A stretch of 64,000 bases of DNA from SZAS-103 sp964640525 (lineage in GTDB: Bacteria; Pseudomonadota; Gammaproteobacteria; Xanthomonadales; Xanthomonadaceae), in assembly GCA_964640525.1 (NCBI GenBank), contig CAZXGS010000004.1, positions 1-64,000 on the forward strand, given 5' to 3'. Each line of letters begins with the position of its first letter. Within the stretch, counting starts at the first letter, position 1. Below are positions 8,821 through 16,987 of the stretch, one piece after another. The notes under the pieces were generated by a model that saw only the letters and a program-made list of their open reading frames with translations, ran no database searches and had not been told where the DNA came from. Made by a program: the position numbers and the translations under genes.

Positions 8821-9079
8821 TGTCGGCTCCCGGGATGCGGTTGAGCGGCTTGAGCGCCTGCGCGTTCAACCAATTCTGCGCCAGTTCCGCATGATGGTCG
8901 ATGCACCATTGGCGAACCAGCGCGCAGGCGCGCCGGGGCAGATGCCCATCCACGACGGCACCGTCGGCGATGGCGATCAGGGCCTCGTGGCCTTGGTACT
9001 CGACGTGGATATGCGCAGGAGCATGGTCCGCGAAATACATGCGCACGATGATGCCGAAAAATGTGGAAATGATGGGCAT
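8813..9079 (-). CDS. DUF4160 family protein
   Basis: An 88-residue DUF4160 protein starting MPIISTFFGIIVRMYF and carrying the family hallmark HAPAHIHVEYQGHEA (histidine-rich, HxPHxHV type) followed by a C-terminal helical part with W and LNPL-like LKPLNRI. The ATG at 9079 is chosen over longer forms because family members begin at this point and a GGAG lies five bases upstream. First gene of a two-gene unit with the DUF2442 protein. Confidence 0.88.
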   Translation of the reverse strand: MPIISTFFGIIVRMYFADHAPAHIHVEYQGHEALIAIADGAVVDGHLPRRACALVRQWCIDHHAELAQNWLNAQALKPLNRIPGADND

Positions 9080-9124
9080 GTCGGCTCCAATCCGCAGCAA
9101 CGCGCGCACGGCGTTCGTTCCATC

Positions 9125-10030
9125 TTAGGCCTTGGAAAGGGTGACCCGCGGATCGGTACCCGTCTGACAATGATCGAACGAAACCCCGATCCCCTGCGCC
9201 GCCAACACCGCCGCGAACTGCCGCTGCCGCGCCTCAAACATTGCGAAGGCCCGTTCGAGCCGATCGGCATCGCCGCCGGCGGACACCGGGCCGAATCCGT
9301 TCGCGCGCCAGCCCTCCGCATCCAGCAAGGCGATGCGTACCTCGCCGTCCACATGACGCGCCAACGGTTCGGGCGGCGCATCGAGCCAGACCTCCTCCTG
9401 CGGCGCCAACAGCGCCGCCTCGATCAGCGGCCACAGCGGCCCCAGCCCGGCATGCTCGTACTGCATCGCCATCAATGCGCACAGGTCGTGCAGGGTGAGG
9501 TAGCGCGCGTGCTCGATCGGTGCGGCAAAGGCTTCCTGCGCGAACAACGCGGTGGCGGCGCCGGCCATGCCGCGTTCGAGCAGGATTTCCTCGAGCGCCT
9601 GCGCGAGCCCGGCGATGCGTTCGCCGTCACCGTCGCCGCCGCGCAGCAGCAGCGGCAGCAGCCGCATCGTGCCCCGCGCGTAGTCGGGATCGGGCGCGGG
9701 CACGGGGTCGGGAAGCACGCCCTCGTGTGCGCCGAAGGCGAGGATGCGGGAATGCCTACCGCCACGGTCAGCGGCCATCGGCGCGCGCAGCACCAGCGCA
9801 TCCAGCGCGGCGTGGACCGGCCAGCCCGGGCGCAGCAGTTCGACCGGATCGTAGTGCGCGGCCAGCACCGCCAGATCGCAATCGGCCGCCTCCGCCTTCA
9901 GCGCCGCCAAGTCGTGGCCGATGCCGTCGGCGAGCTGTGCTGCCTGCGCCGGCGCGAGCGCCGGGCGCGCCGCCTGTACGCCGGGGCGCAGTTCCAGCGC
10001 GAGCGCGCCGAAGAAGGTGGAAGAGGGCAT
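9125..10030 (-). CDS. Conserved hypothetical protein (about 301 residues)
   Basis: No function recognised. The protein is soluble, acidic and Ala/Leu-rich, with no signal peptide or membrane helix. It begins MPSSTFFGALALELRPG, which suits a start at 10030 rather than the TTG four codons upstream. A helical body with a glycine-rich stretch (LRGGDGDGERIAG) and a C-terminal region ending RVTLSKA are all that can be described. It lies 45 bases upstream of the DUF4160 gene on the same strand and could head that unit. Codon use is like the neighbours, which argues for a real gene. Confidence 0.6.
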   Translation of the reverse strand: MPSSTFFGALALELRPGVQAARPALAPAQAAQLADGIGHDLAALKAEAADCDLAVLAAHYDPVELLRPGWPVHAALDALVLRAPMAADRGGRHSRILAFGAHEGVLPDPVPAPDPDYARGTMRLLPLLLRGGDGDGERIAGLAQALEEILLERGMAGAATALFAQEAFAAPIEHARYLTLHDLCALMAMQYEHAGLGPLWPLIEAALLAPQEEVWLDAPPEPLARHVDGEVRIALLDAEGWRANGFGPVSAGGDADRLERAFAMFEARQRQFAAVLAAQGIGVSFDHCQTGTDPRVTLSKA

Positions 10031-10068
10031 CGGAATCCGCAAATCCCTGGGTCGTCGAAATGGGGCGC

Positions 10069-10096
10069 CGTCATCCCGGCATTCGCCGGGATGACG
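10069..10096. repeat. REP-like palindrome CGTCATCCCGGC...GCCGGGATGACG
   Basis: A near-perfect inverted repeat with a short ATT-containing loop. It belongs to the same family as the elements at 49975-50003 and 63299-63401, all of which combine a GTCATCC end with a CCGG-type stem. It lies in the divergent gap between the hypothetical gene and the thiolase. Confidence 0.8.
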
Positions 10097-10213
10097 AGCA
10101 GGCAGCAGTTTTGCGAGCTTCCCTATAGTCTGGCACGTGCGTTTGCTCTAGCGCGGGCAGGCACCATCGCCGGCGACGCGCCAGCCAGTGATCGAACCCC
10201 GGGGAGCCGCCGC

Positions 10214-11506
10214 ATGAGTCTTGCCGAACGCCACACCGCCGCGCGCCAGGTCGCCGTGCTCGGCGGCGTGCGGATTCCGTTTTGTCGCAGCAACACCGCC
10301 TACATCGAAGTCGGCAACCTCGGGCTGTCGATCCGCACGCTCGGCTCGCTGGTCGAGCGCTTCGGCCTGCACGGGCAGGTGCTGGGCGAAGTGGCAATGG
10401 GCGCGGTGATCAAGCATTCCTCCGACTGGAACCTCGGTCGCGAGGCGACCCTGTCCTCGGGGCTGTCGCCGTACACCCCGGGCATCACCATGCAGCGCGC
10501 CTGTGGCACCAGCCTGGACACCCTCGTCCACATCGCCAACAAGATCGCGCTGGGGCAGATCGAGGTCGGCATCGGCGGCGGCTCGGATACCACCTCGGAC
10601 GTGCCGATCGCCTACGGCGCCAAGCTGCGTGGGCGCCTGCTCGCGGCCGCGCGCGCGCGCCGCTTCGGGCAGAAGCTGGGCGCGTTCCGCGGCTTCCGGT
10701 TGGGCGAGCTGAAACCGGACTTCCCCGGCGTGGCCGAACCGCGCACCGGCAAGTCGATGGGCGAGCACTGCGAGGCGATGGCCAAACAATGGCAGATCGC
10801 ACGGCAGGCGCAGGATGAGCTGGCGCTGGCCTCGCACCAGAAGGCCGCCGCCGCCTACGAGCGCGGGTTTTTCAAGGATTTGATCGCGCCCTTCCGCGGC
10901 GTCGAACGCGACAACAACCTGCGCGCCGATTCCACCCTGGAAAAACTCGCCAGCCTGAAGCCGGCGTTCGACAAGAGCTCCGGCCAGGGCACCCTGACCG
11001 CCGGCAATTCCACCCCGCTGACCGATGGTGCGGCCGCCTGCCTGCTGGCCAGCGACGAGTGGGCGCGTGCGCACGGGCTGGAGCCGCAGGCGTACCTGCG
11101 CGACGCGCAGGTGGCGGCGGTGGATTTCGTCCACGGTGATGGCCTGTTGATGGCGCCGACGCAGGCGGTGCCGCAGTTGCTGGAACGCAACGGGCTGACC
11201 CTGCAGGATTTCGACTTCTACGAGATCCACGAAGCCTTCGCCGCGCAGGTGTTGTGCACGCTGCGGGCGTGGGAGTCGGAGGATTATTGCAAGGCCCGGC
11301 TCGGCCGCGGCGCGCTGGGCGCGATCGACCCGACGAAGATGAACGTGGCCGGTTCCTCGCTCGCCCTCGGCCATCCGTTCGCCGCCACCGGTGCGCGCAT
11401 CGTCGCCACCGCCGCCAAGCTGCTCAAGGAAAAAGGCAGCGGGCGCGCGCTGATCTCGATCTGCACCGCTGGCGGCATGGGCGTGGCGGCGATTCTGGAG
11501 CGCTGA
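10214..11506 (+). CDS. Acetyl-CoA C-acyltransferase (thiolase, FadI-like)
   Basis: The 430-residue enzyme is a degradative-type thiolase that cleaves 3-ketoacyl-CoA with CoA, or runs in reverse to condense two acyl-CoAs. The catalytic cysteine is in QRACGTSLD, the histidine in SLALGHPFAATG and the second cysteine in SICTAGGMG, in the right order and spacing. Its length, above the usual 390, and the insertion after residue 130 fit the FadI branch. No FadJ partner lies beside it. An ATG at 10214 is chosen because the alignable N-terminus starts shortly after; a TATAGT box lies 84 bases upstream. Confidence 0.9.
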   Translation: MSLAERHTAARQVAVLGGVRIPFCRSNTAYIEVGNLGLSIRTLGSLVERFGLHGQVLGEVAMGAVIKHSSDWNLGREATLSSGLSPYTPGITMQRACGTSLDTLVHIANKIALGQIEVGIGGGSDTTSDVPIAYGAKLRGRLLAAARARRFGQKLGAFRGFRLGELKPDFPGVAEPRTGKSMGEHCEAMAKQWQIARQAQDELALASHQKAAAAYERGFFKDLIAPFRGVERDNNLRADSTLEKLASLKPAFDKSSGQGTLTAGNSTPLTDGAAACLLASDEWARAHGLEPQAYLRDAQVAAVDFVHGDGLLMAPTQAVPQLLERNGLTLQDFDFYEIHEAFAAQVLCTLRAWESEDYCKARLGRGALGAIDPTKMNVAGSSLALGHPFAATGARIVATAAKLLKEKGSGRALISICTAGGMGVAAILER

Positions 11507-11528
11507 GTTTGCGCCAGCGCGGTTGCGC

Positions 11529-12800
11529 TCACGACGGGCGGGCCGGCAACCGTGGCACCCCGTTGTCGTCGCGCTCCTCGATCACCTCGGCATCCAGGGT
11601 GCGCTCGCGCAGGCTGCGCCCGGCCAGCGGCGTGAGTGCCTCGCCACGCGCGGCACGCAGGGCGTTGCGGAAACAGGACATGGCGTTGGCAGTGTCGCCG
11701 CGGATGGCGTGGACATCGCCCAGCACTTCCCACGCCGCAGCGCCCGCGCCCAGTGCGATCGCCCGCTGCAGTTGATCCTCGGCCTTGCCCCATTGCTGCA
11801 GTCCTGCATGCAGGCGACCCAGCGCCAGCGCCAGCGCCGGGCTGTCGGCATGCCCGGGCAGCCAGCTTGCGGCAAGCTTCAGGCGTGCGTCGGGCGTGGT
11901 GCGACCGGGCGGAAGCTGTGCGTACTCGCGCACCAGCGCCTCGTCCCAGGTGTCTGCAAGGACGGCCTGGATCGCACCGGCGGCGGCATCGACCAGGCCC
12001 AGCGCGGTGGCGCGCTGCACGTAGGCGGCAACGATTCGCGGCTGGTTGCGCAGCGCCACCGGGAGGTGGTCGCGCAGGTCCGCCAGCACGTTGGCATCGG
12101 CGGCCTCCGCCAGCATCTGCCGCGCGCAATCGGCTTCCAGCGCCGCCAGCTCGGGGGCGGCCAGAACCTGCGCATTGCGAATCGCGCCGAGCATGCCCCA
12201 GGCCTCGCTGGCGCGGGCATCGGCCAGCAGGGCGCGCACGCGCAGCAGCAGCGCGCGCGGCGGCGGCGGTCCCTGTCTGGCCGCGGCGTCCAGGCGCGCG
12301 AGCGCAGCCTGCGGCTGGCCAGCGTCCAGCTCGTACTGTGCGCGCGACAACGCGGCCGCAGGATCATCCTTCGCCTCGCCGACGGCGGTCAGGTGATGCT
12401 CGCTGGCGTCCGCATCCCCGCGCGCCAGCGCCGCCTGCGCCGCGGCCAGGCGCGCAGGCGCGCGCATCGCCGCCGATCCCGAGGCCTGTGCGAGCAGTTT
12501 TTCGGCGCGTGCCCAGCGGCCCTCGTGCAGGGCCATCAGGCCTCCGCTCATCCGCGCCAGCGCCTGCGCATGCCGATGCCTGTGCCACAGTCGCCACGGC
12601 CATCGCACCAGCATCACCAGCGCCCACAACGCGAGCGACGCCACCACCAGCAGCACCAGCAGCTTGCTGACCGTGGTGATGTACACGGTGCCGTGCAGGC
12701 TGACGATCACCTGGCCCGGATCGCTGGCCAGTGCGCCCCACGCGAACGCGCCGGCCAGTGCCAGCGCCAGGCACAGCAGCAGGCCGCGAAACGCGTTCAT
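11529..12800 (-). CDS. hemY: HemY-like protein of the heme operon (TPR membrane protein)
   Basis: A 423-residue inner-membrane protein of the proteobacterial HemY family (not protoporphyrinogen oxidase). Two N-terminal membrane helices (residues about 5-25 and 40-60) with the conserved WPWRLWHRHR-type basic turn are followed by tetratricopeptide-like helical repeats to the C-terminus. The precise function is unknown, but the gene is linked to hemX and hemD across Gammaproteobacteria. The start overlaps the hemX stop (ATGA). The last codons run into a short Ala/Arg/Pro tail. Confidence 0.9.
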   Translation of the reverse strand: MNAFRGLLLCLALALAGAFAWGALASDPGQVIVSLHGTVYITTVSKLLVLLVVASLALWALVMLVRWPWRLWHRHRHAQALARMSGGLMALHEGRWARAEKLLAQASGSAAMRAPARLAAAQAALARGDADASEHHLTAVGEAKDDPAAALSRAQYELDAGQPQAALARLDAAARQGPPPPRALLLRVRALLADARASEAWGMLGAIRNAQVLAAPELAALEADCARQMLAEAADANVLADLRDHLPVALRNQPRIVAAYVQRATALGLVDAAAGAIQAVLADTWDEALVREYAQLPPGRTTPDARLKLAASWLPGHADSPALALALGRLHAGLQQWGKAEDQLQRAIALGAGAAAWEVLGDVHAIRGDTANAMSCFRNALRAARGEALTPLAGRSLRERTLDAEVIEERDDNGVPRLPARPS

Positions 12801-13873
12801 CGCCGCGACGCCGCCGGGTTGGCGGGCGGGGTCGGTGGCGTCGCGACCGGCGCCGGTGGGAGTTGTTGCTCGCGCAGGCGGCGCAGCTGCGCCAGGGTGC
12901 CGCCCAGCGTGGGCACGTCGATCGACAGGCGCGCCTGCTGCAGGGAGGCGAGCATCGCCCGTTGCTGCGCCAGCGTGGCGCCGGAGAACAGGCGTGGCAG
13001 CCAGCCACCGATGCGTTGCAGTGCGGCGTGGAAGGCCGGTTCGTCGGTGCGTTCCAGCGCCAGCCGCGCCATCGTCAGTTCCAGCCTCGCCGCGGTCAGC
13101 GCCGCCTCCCGGGTGGCCGGGTCGAGCAGGTCCTGCGCCGATGCACGATGCACTTCCACCAGGCTGCCGACGACCCGGTCCAGCACCGAGGGCCGCCGCT
13201 GCGGCGCGGGTTCGGCCGCGGCGAAGGCCGGCGCCTCCAGCGTGGTCTCGAACGCATCCAGGCGCCGGTTGAGCGCGGCGCGCGGATCCGGCGGCAACGC
13301 CTGCATCGCGGCGACTTCCTGCGCAAGGGTCTGGCGCAGGTTCACCACCGACGGATCGGTCAAGCCGGCCAGCACGCCGTCGGCCAGCGCATACGCATGC
13401 AGCGCGGCAGCACGGTTGCCGGACAGCTCCATCTGCTGCTGGCCGATGGTCAGCAGCAGTTCGGCCTCGTCCAGTCGCGGCGCCGCCTCGCCCTGCGCAC
13501 GGGAGCTGCCGATGCGGGCGACGGCTTGTTCGGTCAACGCCGCGCGCTCGCCCACGCCAAGCACCTCGTCGCGCATCACCTGCTGGTTGGAGGTGAGGTC
13601 GCTCAGGCGCTGCGCGAGCTGGCGTTGATCGCGACGCAACGCGGCGATGGCCTGTGCCGGATCGCCGATGGGTTCGGCATCCGGATCGGTCGTGGACGGG
13701 CCTGCCGAGGGGATGCCGGCGGCCGCCGGCGCAGGCGTCGGTCGCCACGTGCGCCAGGCCTGCCAGGCGGCAAGCGCCAGCACGCAGAACACGAGCAGCC
13801 ACAGCAGGCCGCGACCGCGGGCTTGCCGGGTCGCGGAGGGCGCAGCGCTGGAATCGTCGCCGGACATGGGCAT
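12797..13873 (-). CDS. hemX: HemX family protein (uroporphyrinogen-III C-methyltransferase-like)
   Basis: The 358-residue product has a cytoplasmic N-terminus, one membrane helix (GLLWLLVFCVLALAAW, about residues 23-40), a Pro/Ala-rich linker and a long alpha-helical, probably coiled-coil periplasmic domain (DQRQLAQRLSDL...). This is the HemX architecture; despite the historic name it lacks a methyltransferase fold. It sits between hemD and hemY. A second ATG six bases on (13867) is an equally good start. Operon order hemD-hemX-hemY matches the E. coli and Pseudomonas arrangement, though hemC is not here. Confidence 0.9.
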   Translation of the reverse strand: MPMSGDDSSAAPSATRQARGRGLLWLLVFCVLALAAWQAWRTWRPTPAPAAAGIPSAGPSTTDPDAEPIGDPAQAIAALRRDQRQLAQRLSDLTSNQQVMRDEVLGVGERAALTEQAVARIGSSRAQGEAAPRLDEAELLLTIGQQQMELSGNRAAALHAYALADGVLAGLTDPSVVNLRQTLAQEVAAMQALPPDPRAALNRRLDAFETTLEAPAFAAAEPAPQRRPSVLDRVVGSLVEVHRASAQDLLDPATREAALTAARLELTMARLALERTDEPAFHAALQRIGGWLPRLFSGATLAQQRAMLASLQQARLSIDVPTLGGTLAQLRRLREQQLPPAPVATPPTPPANPAASRR

Positions 13874-13951
13874 GCGGCAGGCAAGGCGAACGGGGATGCT
13901 ACCGGAAGCCGGCGCGCGCAGGTAACCGCGCTGCCTCCGGCCGCGACGGCA

Positions 13952-14749
13952 TCATCCTTCCTGTGCATGCGCCTGCAGCGCCGCGAGCAGGTCGCGTGGC
14001 GCCGGCGAGGCGGCTTCGATCACGCCGGCGAAGCCGGCCTGGCGGGCAATCTGGCACAGGCGCGCACTGCTGGCCAACGCCACCGCGTCGAGCAGGCGCA
14101 CGCGCGCGGGCGCGGGAAGTGCGGCCAGCACGTTGGTCAGCGCCTCGGCGCTGGTCACGCACACCGCGCCTTTGCCGCGCGCGCCGAGCAGGCGCTGCAC
14201 ATGCCTGGCATCCAGTCGCGCCGGCTGGCGCGTGTACACCTGCGCGATCGCCAGTGCCGCGCCACGCTCGCGCAACGCGGCCGGGATCAAACCCCGACCG
14301 CCCGGCGCCGTGACCAGCCCGACCGCCTTCCCGTGCAGGTCGCGCAACTCCGGCAAGGCCAGCAAGGATTCGCTGTCGGCGCGTGCCGGCAGGTCCACGT
14401 GGACGAAGCCGGCACGTCGCAGGGCCTGGGCCGTGGCCGCCCCGAGCGCGAAAGTCCGTAAGCGGGAAAACAGGTCGCGCGAATCAACGACATCCGTACG
14501 CAGGCGCATGCAAAAACGCACCGCCGCCGGGCTGGTGAAAATCGCGAACGTCGCCTGCAATGCGGTGTCCAACGCGGCGCGCGCTGGCGTATCCTCTCGC
14601 GCCACCAGCCGCAGGCCGGGCAAGCCGAAGGCCTCGGCGCCGAGTGCGCCGAACGCGCGCAGCAAGCGTCGGTGCTGTCCGGCCGGCCGCAGCGACACCA
14701 CGAACCATTTCGACAAAGGCAGGGACGATGGCGATTTCGACGAGCGCAT
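13952..14749 (-). CDS. hemD: Uroporphyrinogen-III synthase
   Basis: The 265-residue enzyme cyclises hydroxymethylbilane to uroporphyrinogen III. VSLRPAGQH near residue 18, IFTSPAAVRFC, GAATAQALRRAG and VTSAEALTNVLA are recognisable HemD motifs of the two-domain fold. It heads the hemD-hemX-hemY unit, 78 bases before hemX. The start is uncertain: the ATG at 14749 overlaps the divergent thioesterase gene by 22 bases, and a shorter start just before the SLRP motif would avoid this. hemC, the usual upstream partner, is absent. Confidence 0.88.
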   Translation of the reverse strand: MRSSKSPSSLPLSKWFVVSLRPAGQHRRLLRAFGALGAEAFGLPGLRLVAREDTPARAALDTALQATFAIFTSPAAVRFCMRLRTDVVDSRDLFSRLRTFALGAATAQALRRAGFVHVDLPARADSESLLALPELRDLHGKAVGLVTAPGGRGLIPAALRERGAALAIAQVYTRQPARLDARHVQRLLGARGKGAVCVTSAEALTNVLAALPAPARVRLLDAVALASSARLCQIARQAGFAGVIEAASPAPRDLLAALQAHAQEG

Positions 14750-15282
14750 TCGAGCAGCTTCGCACAACCCCGGCGGCCGGTTCGCCCGCGCGACATGGTG
14801 CGGCGCTGGCCATCGCGTCCGGCGATCCGATCGAAATCGCGCTCGCGCAGTTGGCCTCGCACTGCCGCAAGATGCCGCCGGTGGCCGCGCTCGCCGTGCG
14901 CCCGCTCGGCTGGGACGGCCGCACCCTGCGCATGGGCGCGCCGTTGGCGGCCAACGTCAACGACAAGGGCTGTGCCTTCGGCGGCAGTCTTTGCGGGTTG
15001 ATGACCCTGTCGGCGTGGGGCTGGATCAGCCTGCGCCTGCAATTGCTCGGGATCAGCGCCGAGGTGTATGTCGCCGACAGCCAGGTCAAGTACATCGCAC
15101 CGCTGTTCGATGACCTCGTGGCCGAGGCGACCGCGGCCGAGGACGACACCTTCGAGACTTTCGTGGAAACCCTCGACCGCCACGGCAAGGCGCGGATCGG
15201 CATGCGCGCGCGGGTGCCGATGGCGGCCGGCGGCGAGGCGGCGGTGCTGTCCGGACGTTTCGTGGCCATGCAGCCCAAGTGA
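14728..15282 (+). CDS. YiiD-type hot-dog thioesterase domain protein
   Basis: The 184-residue protein matches the putative thioesterase (YiiD C-terminal) family: MGAPLAANVNDKGCAFGGSL, GLMTLSAWGW and VADSQVKYIAPL are its typical blocks (the NxNxxGTxFGG-like signature). These enzymes have a hot-dog fold and are thought to act on acyl thioesters; the substrate is unknown. A clear AGGCAGGG ribosome site precedes the ATG. It is divergent from hemD and overlaps its most likely start. Confidence 0.8.
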   Translation: MAISTSAFEQLRTTPAAGSPARHGAALAIASGDPIEIALAQLASHCRKMPPVAALAVRPLGWDGRTLRMGAPLAANVNDKGCAFGGSLCGLMTLSAWGWISLRLQLLGISAEVYVADSQVKYIAPLFDDLVAEATAAEDDTFETFVETLDRHGKARIGMRARVPMAAGGEAAVLSGRFVAMQPK

Positions 15283-15379
15283 GTCGGGCACTTCGCGGAT
15301 CGGCAACCTGCTAGTCTTGGCAGACCGGGCTGCCTCGCTGCCGCGAGCGCTGCCCACCGATCGAGCGGAGGCCTTGGGC

Positions 15380-15817
15380 ATGACCGATGAATCCTTGCGG
15401 CGGCGAGCACGCGCCGGCATCGCCGCGACCCTGATCGTGCTGTCGTTGGTGGCCTGCGGCGACATCCGTCCTGGTCCGAACCGGGCCCGCGAGCGGACCG
15501 TGTACGACTTCACCAGCGCGATGCGCTGGGGCGACTTCAATGCCGCCTGGGATTTCGTCGATCCGCAAACCAGGCAGGAGCATCCGCTGACCGATCTGGA
15601 AAAGGAACGCTTCAAGCAATACGAGGTGTCCGGCTACACCGTGGTTGCCGAAAACGCGACCAAGGAGACCATCGACCGCCGCATCCAGCTCGACTTGGTC
15701 AACCGCAACACGCAGACGCCACGCACCGTGGCCTACCGCGAACACTGGCGCTGGGATCCGACCCTCAAGCGGTGGTGGCTGGTGAGCGGGCTGCCGGACC
15801 TGTCGCCGCAACCCTGA
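15380..15817 (+). CDS. Small lipoprotein, function unknown
   Basis: 145 residues with a signal peptide and lipobox LVAC (Cys26). The mature part starts with charged RPGPNRARERT and carries DFTSAMRWGDFNAAWDFVDP, resembling NTF2-like lipoproteins in which a short alpha-helical front packs on a beta sheet; the rest alternates charged strands ending WWLVSGLPDL. Role unknown. Starts at an ATG preceded by GGAGG-like GCGGAGG. The gene stands 97 bases behind the thioesterase and about 115 before the rhodanese gene. Confidence 0.65.
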   Translation: MTDESLRRRARAGIAATLIVLSLVACGDIRPGPNRARERTVYDFTSAMRWGDFNAAWDFVDPQTRQEHPLTDLEKERFKQYEVSGYTVVAENATKETIDRRIQLDLVNRNTQTPRTVAYREHWRWDPTLKRWWLVSGLPDLSPQP

Positions 15818-15898
15818 AGCCCGCGTCGGCGGTCCTGCTGCTGGCGCGACGGCATGCCTGTGCGCCGACGGCATCCGGGTGATCGATGCTGGACGGAC

Positions 15899-15904
15899 TA
15901 TAAT
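15899..15904 (+). promoter_or_regulatory. Perfect TATAAT -10 box ahead of the rhodanese-secB-gpsA genes
   Basis: TATAAT at 15899-15904 predicts transcription from about 15911, just before the GTG starts of the rhodanese gene. No convincing -35 element is present 17 bases upstream. Confidence 0.5.
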
Positions 15905-15933
15905 CGCGACCCCTTCCCGTGGTTCGCCGCATC

Positions 15934-16371
15934 GTGTCCATCGAACAACTGCAACTCTTTTTCGAAAACCACATGTTGCTCGGCCTGGGAATGGTGGGGG
16001 TGACGATTGCCCTGATCGTCAACGAACTCTCGCGATTCACCCGTGGCTACAAGGCGATCAACCCGGCGCGCCTGACCGAGCTGATCAACCGCGAGAACGT
16101 GTTGGTGGTGGACGTGAGCGCCTCGGGCGATTTCGAGAAGGGCCACGTGATCGGCTCGCGCAACGTGGTGATGAGCCAGTTCGATCCGGAGAACAAGGAG
16201 CTGGCCCGGGTGCGCGAGATGCCGGTGGCGCTGGTGTGCCGCAATGGAACGACCTCGGCCGGCGCGGCGGCAAGGCTGGTCAAGGCCGGGTTCAAGACCG
16301 TGTACTGGCTGGACGGCGGCGTTTCCGCCTGGCAGTCGGCGGACCTGCCGCTGGCGCGCGGCAAGGCCTGA
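15934..16371 (+). CDS. Membrane-anchored rhodanese-like protein (YibN type)
   Basis: One N-terminal membrane helix (HMLLGLGMVGVTIALIV) anchors a single rhodanese domain facing the cytoplasm. The active-site loop is CRNGTTS with the expected cysteine; VLVVDVSASGDFEKGHVIGS is the conserved front strand. YibN-type proteins sit before secB in many Gammaproteobacteria, as here. The start is a GTG at 15934 or 15919; both are close to the TATAAT and no strong ribosome site decides between them. Length from 15934 is 145 residues. Sulfur transfer partner unknown. Confidence 0.85.
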   Translation: MSIEQLQLFFENHMLLGLGMVGVTIALIVNELSRFTRGYKAINPARLTELINRENVLVVDVSASGDFEKGHVIGSRNVVMSQFDPENKELARVREMPVALVCRNGTTSAGAAARLVKAGFKTVYWLDGGVSAWQSADLPLARGKA

Positions 16372-16416
16372 GCGCGCAGCCGCAGAAGCGATTTGGCCGC
16401 GCTGTGCCGGACGTGG

Positions 16417-16422
16417 GATAAT
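16417..16422 (+). promoter_or_regulatory. Probable secB promoter -10 box (GATAAT)
   Basis: GATAAT lies 44 bases before the secB ATG, with TTGGCC at 16393-16398 as a possible -35 at a spacing of 18. Confidence 0.4.
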
Positions 16423-16466
16423 CGACGTTCTTTCCCGCCGCAATACCTTCCCGGAGTTCCGCATCC

Positions 16467-16967
16467 ATGGCCGATGAAGCCACCAACGGCGCCGCTGGCG
16501 CCGAAACCGCCGCTCAGGGCGCGCAGTTCATGGTCCACAAGCTGTACCTGAAGAACGTCTCCTACGAGGCGCCCGGCGTGCCGGCCGCATTCCAGGAATC
16601 GACCATGCCGCAGTTGCAGGTCAACCTGAACCAGAAGGTCGCGCGCTTCGAGTCCGACGCCTACGAGGTGTGCCTGACCATCACCTTGACCTGCACGATC
16701 AACGACAAGACCACCTATCTCGCCGAAGTCGAGCAGGCCGGCATTTTCGGCTTGGCCGGCTTCGATGACGCCAGCCTGGACATGATGCTCGGCACGCACT
16801 GCCCGAACGTGCTGTTCCCGTATGCGCGCCAAGCGCTGGGCGATCTGGTCGCGCACGGCGGCTTTCCGCCGTTCCTGCTGCAGCCGATCAATTTCGAGGC
16901 GATCTACGCCGACCAGTTGCGTCGTCGCATGGAGCAGGCGCAGCAACCGGCCGTCGGCAACGCCTGA
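16467..16967 (+). CDS. secB: Protein-export chaperone SecB
   Basis: The 166-residue chaperone holds preproteins unfolded and hands them to SecA. An Ala/Gly-rich N-terminus precedes FMVHKLYLKNVSYEAPG, the strand that starts every SecB, then QVNLNQKV, LTCTINDKTTYLAEVEQAG and FPYARQALGDLVAHGGFPP; the C-terminal part carries the amphipathic tail. Length is slightly above the 155 of E. coli. It lies 96 bases behind the rhodanese and 20 before gpsA. Confidence 0.97.
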   Translation: MADEATNGAAGAETAAQGAQFMVHKLYLKNVSYEAPGVPAAFQESTMPQLQVNLNQKVARFESDAYEVCLTITLTCTINDKTTYLAEVEQAGIFGLAGFDDASLDMMLGTHCPNVLFPYARQALGDLVAHGGFPPFLLQPINFEAIYADQLRRRMEQAQQPAVGNA

Positions 16968-16987
16968 GCGCCGGCGAGCGCATCGCC

